Of a stretch of DNA of 64,000 nucleotides, positions 1 through 9,519 are shown piece by piece. A model generated the notes under the pieces. That model worked only from the letters and a program-made list of their open reading frames with translations. It had not been told where the DNA came from and ran no database searches. The translations under genes and the position numbers were made by a program. This stretch comes from Physcomitrium patens (taxonomy: Eukaryota > Streptophyta > Bryopsida > Funariales > Funariaceae): NCBI RefSeq assembly GCF_000002425.4, contig NC_037273.1, positions 1,122,483 to 1,186,482 of the forward strand. The letters are read 5' to 3'. Position 1 is the first letter of the stretch. Every line of letters starts with the position of its first letter.

Positions 1-660
1 GTTCTTCACTTCGTTGTAATCCTTCATCTTCTTCTTTGTCTTCAGAAGGGGTTCTAATTTCTCTTGCAATTCTCCATCAGCAGCTTGAAGAAATAGATCA
101 ACTTTGTTCGGCTCCAATGTCAATTTTTCTACCTTCGATAATTGAGAGTACTGCCTTTCAAATTCCCTTAGTAGCTCTGTTGCTTGCAAATTCTTATTGG
201 GCCGTTCAATCCATCCCAGAAACAGCTTCTTAGTAACGCGATCAGCATCTTCCAAGAAATATTCGTCTTTCAATGCATGTGAAAAATCCTCCCATGAATT
301 CCCATAACGATCCGTAATCGATGTAATGTGGTCCCTTATCTCCGGTATCGTGGCAAGTCTAAATAGTGCAACCATTTTCTTCTCAGAAACCCGATTTAAT
401 TCCATTTCACGAACATAACATCTTAAATACCTTGAAATATTCCTCCCATCAAATTGATCAATTTTATTGACCACTGCTTGCAATGCTTTGGTTGCCAAAG
501 CTTCCTTTCGTTCATTGTTTTGCTGTTGTTGCATTGACAATGAGAAGGCTTGAAACAAACTAGCAATAGATGGATCGATGTGCATACCTTGTTTTTTAGA
601 AGACTCCCCACCAGAAACTTCTCCCAAAAATCCTTCAAAATTTTTATTTTCGTTTTCCAT
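1..660 (-). CDS. Gag-like protein of LTR element TE0 (5' part, runs off the window)
   Basis: An uninterrupted minus-strand reading frame of 220 codons starts at the ATG at 658-660 and is still open at base 1. The nearest upstream in-frame stop lies near 700, so this is the first Met. The product starts acidic (MENENKNFEG), has a Gln-rich stretch near residue 44, and then a helical domain with FDGRNISRYLR (residues 74-84) and LFLQAADGEL (residues 189-198). This FDG...YLR...PEIR layout matches gag-like domains I recall from moss and lycophyte retroelements. It lies 71 bp inside a 1.23-kb LTR, as a gag should. Codon use is less AT-rich than in the neighbouring fossils. It looks whole in the visible part. 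Zinc knuckle and pol would lie to the left of the window. The family is assigned from memory of related sequences, not from a search. Confidence 0.7.
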   Translation of the reverse strand, partial: MENENKNFEGFLGEVSGGESSKKQGMHIDPSIASLFQAFSLSMQQQQNNERKEALATKALQAVVNKIDQFDGRNISRYLRCYVREMELNRVSEKKMVALFRLATIPEIRDHITSITDRYGNSWEDFSHALKDEYFLEDADRVTKKLFLGWIERPNKNLQATELLREFERQYSQLSKVEKLTLEPNKVDLFLQAADGELQEKLEPLLKTKKKMKDYNEVKN

Positions 661-731
661 AAAAATAAAGATAAAGTCAACCGAAATCCAATACCTTCTA
701 CCTCAAGCTTTCACGTCGGGTTCATCACTTA

Positions 732-1965
732 TGTCGTATTACGTGCTTTCCTGCTTGAGAATGCGCCGGGCATCTGGCTGTAGAAGGTAGTATGGAGATT
801 CGCCGATAGTCAAGCAGTCTATCAGTTTTTGACTGCTGGAATATAAACGACTGCAACAATGTACCATAAATCTATACGAGTGCTCTTCGACTGCTTGTCG
901 AAGTCCTTTTTGCCCCAGCCGGTAGGTCTCTAGACGTTACAGAGAACCCCGTACAACCCAAACTGTTAACCTTCAATACTGCTTTGTACTTACGATCTTG
1001 TATCCACTGACTGTCTTGTTAGATTAATCCAATAAATTTCATTCACTCCGCATACTCAATCCTATAGACACCCTTTTAATCCTTCAATCACAGACGTAAC
1101 TCGATTTCACAAAACAGTCAAGAGTATTCAAACCCACTTCATTTAAAAATCCCGATTCACCATTACAACACTGACTTCAGCAGCGATTGCCTCAGTCTTT
1201 CCCAAAACTCTACGAAGAAGAAAAATCCAAATCTTATGTCTTTCCTTCCCCGACCCGAAGCATGAAGCTCCTCTCTCTAATTCCCTTGATCTTCCAAAAA
1301 CCTCCAATGAAAAATCCAACTGGTAACCTTCCAAAAGCTTGAAAACTCGCTCCCCCCTCGATTTCCCCTCAAAAAAAAATCCCCCTCAAAACTATATCCC
1401 ACCTAACCTTATCCTCTGAACTTCTTCAATCTTCCGTCTTAGATCCGGAATTGGCTCCCACCTCAAGCTTGGATCCGAAATTGGCTCTCGCCGCCAAGCT
1501 TTCTCCTCCGTTTTTACCTTTAAGAAATCCATTTACCGAAAACAACGTTCACTGAGATGGCACAGAGAACAGGACAGCCTGAAACAGAATCGAACCCCGT
1601 AATCGGGACCACATTGAGTCGCCCGACCAATTCAGGTCCTATATTGGTAAAGATACCCGTAGTAACCTGGATGTTCCCGTAATTGGGTCAAATTGGTCCT
1701 CGCGTCAGATTGGCTAAGACCCGTAGTAAGACCTGGATTTCCCGTAACTGGGTCAAATTGGTCCTTCTCTTCCTGCTGACTCCCATTATTAGAATCGAAC
1801 GGGGCATTTCAGTATGCCCCGGCTGACTGTAACGGAGTCACTGAACCTGACCACTCAGTATTTGTACTGGAGTTGGTCGATGTTCCCAATATTCGAGGTA
1901 ACTGAATATTAATAAAATTCCCCTTTCTTTTTATTTTCACTGTATACTCGTGTTACAACACGACA
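732..1965 (-). repeat. 5' LTR of element TE0 (1,234 bp)
   Basis: On the minus strand the segment begins TGTCGTGTTGTAACACG and ends ACGTAATACGACA, so it has TG...CA ends with near-perfect inverted termini. The gag frame at 660-1 follows in the right orientation. A second, longer copy lies at 20610-22402 and aligns with it from end to end in blocks, which fixes both borders. I could not identify a tRNA primer-binding site in the 71 bp between LTR and gag. The other LTR lies outside the window, so no target duplication can be read. Confidence 0.75.
1645..1763. repeat. Two tandem 66-bp units inside the TE0 LTR
   Basis: The block at about 1645-1699 (TACCCGTAGTAACCTGG ... GGGTCAAATTGGTCC) is repeated at about 1711-1763 with a few differences. 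The 20610-22402 copy of the LTR shows a single recognisable unit near 21215-21280. Such a dimer may be a promoter or enhancer block; that is inference. Confidence 0.65.
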
Positions 1966-1969
1966 GCGT

Positions 1970-2535
1970 TTACAGATTAGAAAGAGTTAACAACAAATCC
2001 TTCACATCATCCCTTAAATCCCAATAGAATTGACTTATCAATGCTTCTTCATCCCAATTGATGTCGCATGCTAATTCCCTGAAGTCCAATGCATAGATTG
2101 ATGTAAAGCGCATCCCTTGTCGTAGTGATCGGATCTTTGTTGTAGCCCATCGAACCTTGTTGTGTTCACCAAATGCTTCTGCAAATGCCTCCAAAAAGGT
2201 TTCAAAGTTATTTAGTATGGACGATCGTTTTTCAAACAAAGGAGCAAACCATGATAGAGCTTGCCCTGAAAGTAAGGTTCCAACAAGTCCAACATGCGAC
2301 TCCTCCGTTGGATTGCATTCGGGCTGTAAAATTGTTATCAATCTCATTTAGTTGATGAATCCTCGAAACTTGGAATGCATACCATCGAACTTGTCCGGAA
2401 GGCTAACTCGGGGCTCTTTATGTTGTAGAACCAGCGGTGCTTGTCGAAACTGAGGCAAATTTGCTTCTCCCAGTGCAGAAGTTTGAGGTTGGTGCAACCT
2501 AGATAGTGCCATCCCAGTTGCTCCATCATTATGAA
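1970..2535 (-). pseudogene. Chromovirus gag fragment (fossil)
   Basis: The minus strand reads as the capsid part of gag: a PDKFDG motif, then GTLLSGQALSWFAPLFEK, then IRSLRQG and YWDLRDDVKDLL. It aligns block by block with the gag of TE3 (59080-59480), for example GTLLSGNARSWFAPLLEK, so it comes from the same chromovirus group. It is broken and no LTR of its own is visible beside it. It abuts the TE0 LTR at 1965, so TE0 probably inserted into it. I see no pol next to it. Confidence 0.75.
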
Positions 2536-4085
2536 GCCATCATCTAAGTACTATGTCCCTAACAACTATAAAGTCAAACTAGTCCCATTGAGGGAAGATG
2601 GAATTTTTTCAACATTTTTATTTATAAGTCCAAGAAAACTTTGATTGATATGCAAAGATCTAAGTCTAAGTTCCTTCTTAATTGCAACTACAAATTAACT
2701 TCTTAAGATTGTGTGGCATAATCAATAAGATAATCAATATTTCTATTAGCAATATACTTTAAGTTCTTCTCTTCCATGACTCATCTTAGATGGTTGCCAG
2801 GTATGAACACAATGAATAGCTCCAATAATTAGTTATAATCACTTTTGTAATTTTTAATATATATTTATTAATTTTAATACTAAAATAATTAACTAATGAA
2901 TCCAAATTAGTTTTTTAATGAATGATGATTTTTATTTTTATTTTTTGATTAATAATTAGATAGATACTTCTAATTATTTGATTGATTGATTATCAAAAAT
3001 TCTAAATATAATAAATTTAGAAGATTTATGATTTTTTTTATTTGATTTAAATTTTTTTTAATACTAAAAGTAATATTTTAAAAGAAATTTTCTTTTAATT
3101 TCAAGGAATTATATCTTAAATTAATCCACAATCTTAATATTCAATCTAAGGCTAATCTCTAATTTGACAATGGTAAGAAATCTCTCAAATCTAATTGTTC
3201 TTTCTAATTAATTTTAATATTTTAAAAATTAAATTCTATTTTTTAATTTAAAATAAATAAAAAATAAAATTTTTAATATTAAATTAATAATGATCTTTAA
3301 AATATTGTGATAAGCTATTCTTTGTGGTAGAATTTCTTCTCTTGGTGATTTTAATCACTATCTGAAGTTAAAAAAAAACAAAAAATAAAATCAAAAATCA
3401 AAATCAAAGCGTATTAATTTAAGACCAAATCACAATTGGGATTTTGATTTGCCAGGAGTTCATGCCTAAGAGAGTTTAAATTGAAGAATGATAATCATAA
3501 TAGCCTTGATGGTAACAATCCTTATTGATCTCTTAAATAAATTAATTAGAATTAAAATTATAATTAAAGTTTACAACTAGATTAAAAAATCAATGGATTT
3601 TAATACTTTAGAATTTCGATTTGGGCATGTGAATAGTCAATTTTAGAATTAAAATATATTTTGGATATATTGGTGGTATTAATTTTGTCAAGAAGGCATT
3701 AGTTTTTGAGTTATAGGCACTTTTAGCCTTGAAATCGGATATAGGCTTAGGATTATCATTGAAATACTTGTTAAGACGAAAAATGCTATGTTATAAGTCC
3801 AAGAGTAATTGAGGGAGGTAAAGGTTGCAATTCATCAACATAATTTATTCCACAAGAAGGAACTAGATTAATAGAAAGTGAAGACATATGGATGATTGGA
3901 TGTGTTTGAACATCTATATCAAATCATACTATTATTCTTATAGTAGAATATTTTTTATGCATCAAAAAATAAATCATTACCTTGGATGGTTTTTGGAAAA
4001 AAAATAAAACTTCAAGGATATATCTATATGATTTAACTTGCTATTAAACTTCAACTATAAAGCTACTTAACTCTAGGATCATCTA
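2536..4085. other. AT-rich intergenic sequence, nothing recognised
   Basis: Very AT-rich sequence with many short A/T runs around 2840-3300. I find no reading frame with family features, no RNA gene and no clear repeat structure. Confidence 0.6.
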
Positions 4086-4087
4086 TG

Positions 4088-4640
4088 AAAATAATATAGA
4101 ATTCAAGAGACCCTCAATTTTATAAACATAATATTATTTTTCAAAATCTAATCCAATTAAGAATATCACTAACTTTGAAAAACTTCCAAAAATTGAATAT
4201 TAACTTCATTGACATAAACCAATGCTTAGAAATCTCTCTACAAGTTTGTTCTCAAATCTTTTCCTTTGATCTTCCAAAAAATCTAAGAATATTCGTAGGT
4301 ATGTAAATTTGTGCCTCAGGGCTGATTTCGACCTAAGTTGATAATTGATTCTCCAAGGATCAAAATTTAGTAATTTGAGGTAATTTTTGCTTGAACCTAT
4401 TCTTAATTTCCATCTAAATATGTCTTTATTTATATTATTTACTTTGATTTGAGGCATTTATGCCTCTATAGAGCAAATAGAAGCTTTTTTCTAAAATATA
4501 ACATTAAGACTGAACTTTTTATTACCTTTTGATTATTTATCCTTATTTTTCTACCACAACTTCTTACTAGGCTTTTCTAGAATAACATCCATATTTTTAT
4601 TTTTCACTACACACTTGTATTATTATACAAAAATCAGTGA
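4088..4640. repeat. Diverged direct repeat, left copy
   Basis: This block and 5140-5720 share order and wording over about 550 bp at roughly two-thirds identity. Examples are TTTTCAAAATCTAATCCAAT / TCTCAAAATCTAAACCAAT and a TTTGATTTGAGG block followed by a short TATA-like stretch. On the minus strand the TATA-like stretch and the downstream layout resemble an LTR, so these may be two old LTRs or solo LTRs. I could not define termini. Spacing between copies is about 1.05 kb. Confidence 0.45.
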
Positions 4641-5139
4641 AGATATTCAAACAAAGACAAATAGAATTAAATATAAAAGACCTTGTTGACGACATAAATT
4701 CTCAATATCTATTGCTTATACTATTGATCTTGCTTAAGATTTTATACACCACTTAACAACTAAGTTGGCAATAAGCATACAAAATTTGAAGATCAAACTT
4801 ACCAAATAGAAGATCAATCCTAAATTCCACTTGAGTATTGGCAAGCCTCCTACTCCAATCTAAATGTAAAACTTCTAGCACCAATATCTCCTCTTTGAAC
4901 TATTAAATTGCTTCCAAAATTCACCTATATTATTAAAAATCAAGTCTTATTTCTATATAAAAAAAATTACTTCAATCTAATTGACAAATCGCTAAAGATC
5001 TTAAAAATACTCAATGACCCTCAAACTCCAATTCTTGAGATGTCAATCCACAAAAACCTTCACACTTTGATCTAACTTTTTGATTGACTTCAAAATTTGC
5101 ACACACATTTATAATTAGTATACCAACACTTAATCCAAA

Positions 5140-5720
5140 ATTAACCTATATATATACCACAAAATTCAAGAAATCCTTAATTGTATAAAAATAATTTTAT
5201 TTCTCAAAATCTAAACCAATTAAAAATATTATTAACTTTGAAAATCCTCCAAAATTGAATATTAATTGATTTAAATAAATACAATGCTTAAAATTTTCTT
5301 TACAAGTCTGCCCTCATATTCTACTCTTCAATGTACCAAAGAATCCCAAAATTGCTACAAGTAAGTGGTTTTGTCCCTTGAGGTATGATTTCAATCCATG
5401 TTGACAACCAATCACCTTCGGTATCAATATTTGCTGGTTTAAAGTAATTTTGATTTAGATCTATTAATAACTCTCTCTTAAATATTTCTATATCAATTGC
5501 TTATTTCATTTATTTTGATTTGAGGAAGTTATGCTCTTATATAGAAAATCAAAGTACTTTCTCTAAAAGGCAGTATTAACAATAAACTTTTCATTACCTT
5601 CCTATCAATTATCTTTATGTTTCTACTACATCTTCTTACTATACTCTTCTTTAATACCATCCATGTTTTCAATTTTTTCCATATAGTCGTATTAATGCAT
5701 AACAATGTTTCAAGCAATGA
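5140..5720. repeat. Diverged direct repeat, right copy
   Basis: Partner of 4088-4640. On the minus strand it contains CTATATAAGAGCATAAC, a plausible TATA box region. Nothing coding is recognisable in it or in the 500 bp between the two copies. Confidence 0.45.
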
Positions 5721-7329
5721 ATGCTAAGAGGGACTCGTTCAAAAAAGCCACCAAAAAATGAAAGCTATAACTAAACCTCCCTAAATGAAGTGGCTTTAAT
5801 TCCTCTCACAAGTTAATTAAATTAAATTTCTTAAGTTGAATGATAGATTACCATGCATTTTTTTTTTTTTTCTTTTTTTTTTTTTGTCCAAAAATCTAAT
5901 TGATTTGTTTCTAAAATGATTAAATAATATTAAAATTTAAATATCAATAATTAAGACAAGGATAAAAGCTAAAAATTAAGTTGAATATGAAATAACATAA
6001 GAATTAAATGTTAAAAGTAAAAAATAAAATTGAAGTTAAAAATTAAGTTGAAAATAAAAAATTAAAATCAACATAAATAGTTAAATTGGAAATCAAATAA
6101 TATAAAGGTTAAAAGTTGAAAATAAAAAGGTAAATTTAAAATTAAAAGTGAAGAAAAAACTGAATAACATAAGAATAAAAATTGAAGGTAGAAAGGTAAT
6201 TAAAAGGTATAAATTTAACAAATAATTACTAAGACAAGATAAAAGGTTCAATTAATGTAATACTAATTAAAGATAATAAGATGAGTGAAGAGTTCATTTG
6301 GGAAACTCATGCATTATAAAGTATAATTATGAGGTGATTAGGGAAGAAAAGCTTACCTTCATCATGCTGAATTGAGGCAACAATTCCTTACAAATTGAAA
6401 ATCTGTCAAAATCTTCTTTAGCTTCTATATGTGTGAGTTTTTATTTTTTATTTTTTATTTTTTTTTCTGAACCTTCACTTAGATGAGCTCCTATCCCCCA
6501 ATTTTTGCAATATTCCAGTATGCGATGGTTGAAGTGTGATTTTTCAAAGTTGGACTCTCAAATCTACCAAGGCAGCTAAAATTTGCATTTAAAAATTCAC
6601 TAATAATTCATAAAAGCGTCAAAAATTCCAACTTAAATTTTCTTTGGAACTAGACCTTAAGATGCCTCTATTACAACAGTTTTCACAAAAAGATCTCTAA
6701 CAAGAACTACGCTATGAAATTCTAAGCTAACTCTATTACATTGCCCTTTGTACCATCCAACTGCAAATTCTTTCTTACTCAAAAATTTACTTAAAATTTA
6801 TTAAAGCTTCAAAATTTCCAATTTAATTTTTTCTAGAAACTAAACTTCAGAGCACAAAAAGCATAGAAAATCACTTGGGAAGCAAGATAGAAATCACCAA
6901 GTGATGGTTTTTATTGAAGTTGGCAATTTCATGTAGCCAAGGCAATGCACCCTTCTTCACTTGAAAATTCGCCAATAATTCATTAAAGCTCCAAATAATA
7001 TATACTTGGTATCTTTGAAAAGTTAGTAACTAGAAGAAGATGGTTACAAAAATTGAAGCAACTAGGAGGTGGAAATCCAAGTGGTTATAAAATGGAGAGA
7101 GTTTTGAATGGATTAGAAGCAAGGAAGAGAGAAAGAAATTGGCATAGCTTCGCTCTAAAGAAAAAAATGAGAGAGAGAGAGTGGTTGTTCAATGCTACTT
7201 TAATCCAATGGAAGGAAGCTCCTAAGTAGTAACCACATGTCTATCATCCAGATCCAAAATTCCTAATCAAGATCAATTGTAGATGAAGTTCATCTATAAT
7301 CAATGTAAATTCTAGCTATAAGTAAAGAG
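5721..7329. other. AT-rich intergenic sequence with low-complexity tracts
   Basis: No gene recognised. A 27-bp T run broken by one C lies at about 5859-5885. From about 5930 to 6240 short purine-rich words (AAAATTAAGTTGAAAAT-like) recur in a degenerate tandem fashion. A phrase of the type AAAATTCACTAATAATTCAT plus AAAGC recurs near 6586, 6780 and 6962, about 190 bp apart, which may be a worn tandem repeat. A short (GA)n tract lies near 7168-7180. Confidence 0.5.
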
Positions 7330-8840
7330 TGTTGGAATTGAGAGTTGTCTTAATCCACACTTCACTTTATATGCAACCTTGCTGATGCTAAGTGTTGTGG
7401 CTTTTTACTTCTCTTACTTCAATAGGTTATGGTCCCATTTACATTTGCTTGTGAGTTTTGAAGTTGTATGAATTCTTTGTTGTTGTATGGAGTAGATCAT
7501 GTTGTTCTTGCTGGTGTTAGGATTTAGAATCTCTTAATTTTTAGATTTAGATCTAGATCTAGACCTTGGTTTGCTTTTATTTATTGTTGAGAGTATTTTG
7601 AATTTGGAATATATTTTATACCTCAAGGTAATATCATAGAACACTTGTAATATGTTTTCTTGCTAAATTATATCTTTGATGGATTAACTTTGTAGTTTCA
7701 TGCATTGAAGAAGCTTAAGGTACTTAAAGGACCTTTTATGGTACTTAGAAGTGATTTGTGAGCATAAAAGTAAAATAAGAGTTACAAATCTGGTTTAAGA
7801 TGTTTATACAATTCATTGGACTTATGAAAAGCCTTAGAAGTGAAGTTAAAAGTGTTTGAAAGTGAAAACACTAGTTTATTCACAAAGAGGGTATTTTGAG
7901 ATTTTAAAGTAACAATACCTTCTTATTGATTTGGAGAGCTTTAGGACTATTTTTTTTAATCAGTTTAGATACATCTCTCCTTTTGACATGGCTTTAAGTA
8001 AGGATGAAGACTTGAAAGCAATTGAAAAATTTAGAGGTAAAAATTTCTACCATTGGAAGGTCAAAATAGAGCTTTTGTTGGCTTTTTTGGATCTATAGGA
8101 TATTATAAATGAAAGTGAAGAGCCTCCAAGCATGCATGCTGATCCAAAATAGTAGAACGACTACAAACGTTGTGAAAAGAAGGCCTTTGGATTGATTGCA
8201 TGCAATATTGATGAAGCCAACTTCTCCCACATTATCTCTTGCAAAGAACTAGCAAAAGTATGGAAGACTCTTTGCAACATCTATGAGAGCAAGAACTCAT
8301 CTAAAATCATCTATACAAGGAGGAAGTTCTTCACATGTAAGATGGAAGATAGTGAAGACCTCATGGCATACATCAACAAGGTGAAGGCACTTGCAAATCA
8401 ACTTGTAATTATTGACAAGCCCTTAAAGGAGGCAGATGTTATCATGACTCTATTTATGAGCTTACCAAAATCCTACAACTATCTTATTGTCACTTTAGAA
8501 TTCACAATGGACTATGTAACAACAAGAATTAGCCATGAAGTTACCAAGAAGAAAGAAAAAGAGCCTCAAAGTGAGGATTTAGCACTCTACTCACAACAAG
8601 GCAAGGCCAACTATTCAAACCAACAAGGTAATATCAATACTTACTTGATTTGTAGTAAAGTAGAATATTTTGCTCGAGATTGCTACAAAGGCAAAAAGAT
8701 AAAAAAAGAAGAATGCAAATAGTATATAAGATGAGTTTGGAAGACAAGATTATGCATTTATAACAACAAATAGGACCTCTATGGCTGCCATGTCAAGCTG
8801 GATTGTGGACTCAGATTGTTCCAAGTATATAACACCTTAT
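7330..8840 (+). mobile_element. Ty1/copia fossil, left part (gag and start of protease)
   Basis: A gag of copia type starts at the ATG at 7988. It carries KFRGKNFYHWKVKIE at its N-terminus, a YESKNSSK-like helix, and the open stretch 8192-8722 with LMAYINKVKALANQL and MSLPKSYNYL. A decayed zinc-knuckle region follows near 8650, and then the start of a protease (SWIVDSDCSKYI, about 8790-8835). The segment TGTTGGAATTGAGAG at 7330 looks like a copia LTR start, and a possible LTR could run to about 7625, but I cannot confirm its end. The element is broken. It is cut by TE1 copy A, and the other side resumes at 15165. Confidence 0.7.
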
Positions 8841-9401
8841 TGTCACGGCTATAATCAAGTAAGCTAATAATTACATATAGAAATAGGTAGAAGTAAATAA
8901 AAGTAGATAAAAATAAGTTAATTCTATAATATTTAATATGGAAGCTTTTTAGAAACTTCCTAGACGCTGCTTTGACTTCATAGGTGTCTTTAATTGACTT
9001 TTTGGATTAGAAACGTGGTCAACAAGTTGGCCATGTGCCACACATGTTGTTAGCTTGAAGATCTAGCTAACTATGTGGCCCACACGTAGAAAAACTTGCC
9101 TTGTAAGTCAAAGCATGTATCTTACAAAGTCAACACATATTGGAGGTCCTATAGAACATCGCCACGTAGTCCCTAGTTAGATAGTATATATAGAGACAAG
9201 AGGGAAGGCTTCTTCACTCTTGTCAACTCCTTTCTTGCTTCTTGTCTAGTTTCAAGGGTCTCTAGTTTTCTTGTCTATTGGCAATAGCCAGTCAAGTTTC
9301 TCTTTCAATATACATACTTATTTATTTATATTTTGTTACCTTTCTTTGAGTGAGGGTTCACTTATCTGAATTACTTTTTCATCGAGTTCTTGTCCTTGAC
9401 A
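8841..9401 (+). repeat. TE1-A 5' LTR
   Basis: 561 bp, starting TGTCACGGCTATAATC and ending GTCCTTGACA. It has a TATA box TATATATA at 9185-9192. The inferred transcript start region ACTCTTGTCAA (9216-9226) lies 31 bp downstream of it. Several TTGAC/GTCAA cores are scattered along it. Confidence 0.93.
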
Positions 9402-9414
9402 AATTGACAAGAGT
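9402..9414 (+). promoter_or_regulatory. Putative self-priming primer-binding site of TE1
   Basis: Two bases after the LTR end, TTGACAAGAGT (9404-9414) is the exact reverse complement of ACTCTTGTCAA at 9216-9226 in the LTR. The latter lies about 31 bp below the TATA box, where transcription should begin. No TGG-initial tRNA primer site is present at the LTR border. In the Tf1/sushi chromoviruses the transcript's own 5' end pairs with the primer site in just this way. Confidence 0.7.
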
Positions 9415-9454
9415 ACACCTACAATATCAGAGCTTTGTCTAATCTTGATTAAGA

Positions 9455-9519
9455 GTGGATTACCCCTTTTTCTTGATAAGATATAAGCATGTTAGAAGTT
9501 GCGGATTACCCTCTTCTAA
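9455..9519 (+). promoter_or_regulatory. TE1 leader motif pair GTGGATTACCCC / GCGGATTACCC with hairpin
   Basis: The leader carries GTGGATTACCCC at 9455-9466 and GCGGATTACC at 9501-9510. The second is framed by TTAGAAG (9492-9498) and CTTCTAA (9513-9519), a perfect 7-bp stem. The same module recurs in TE3 in three units and, worn, in TE2. Its role in the RNA is unknown. Confidence 0.55.

Noticed and set aside
36-233. Plus-strand 65-codon frame at the left edge
   Set aside because: Shadow of the open minus-strand gag frame covering 1-660.
9425-9433. TATCAGAGC as an initiator-Met tRNA primer site
   Set aside because: It matches the core of the plant iMet site but lies 24-27 bp past the LTR in TE1 and TE3, not at the border, and lacks the leading TGG. 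The self-complementary word at the border fits better.
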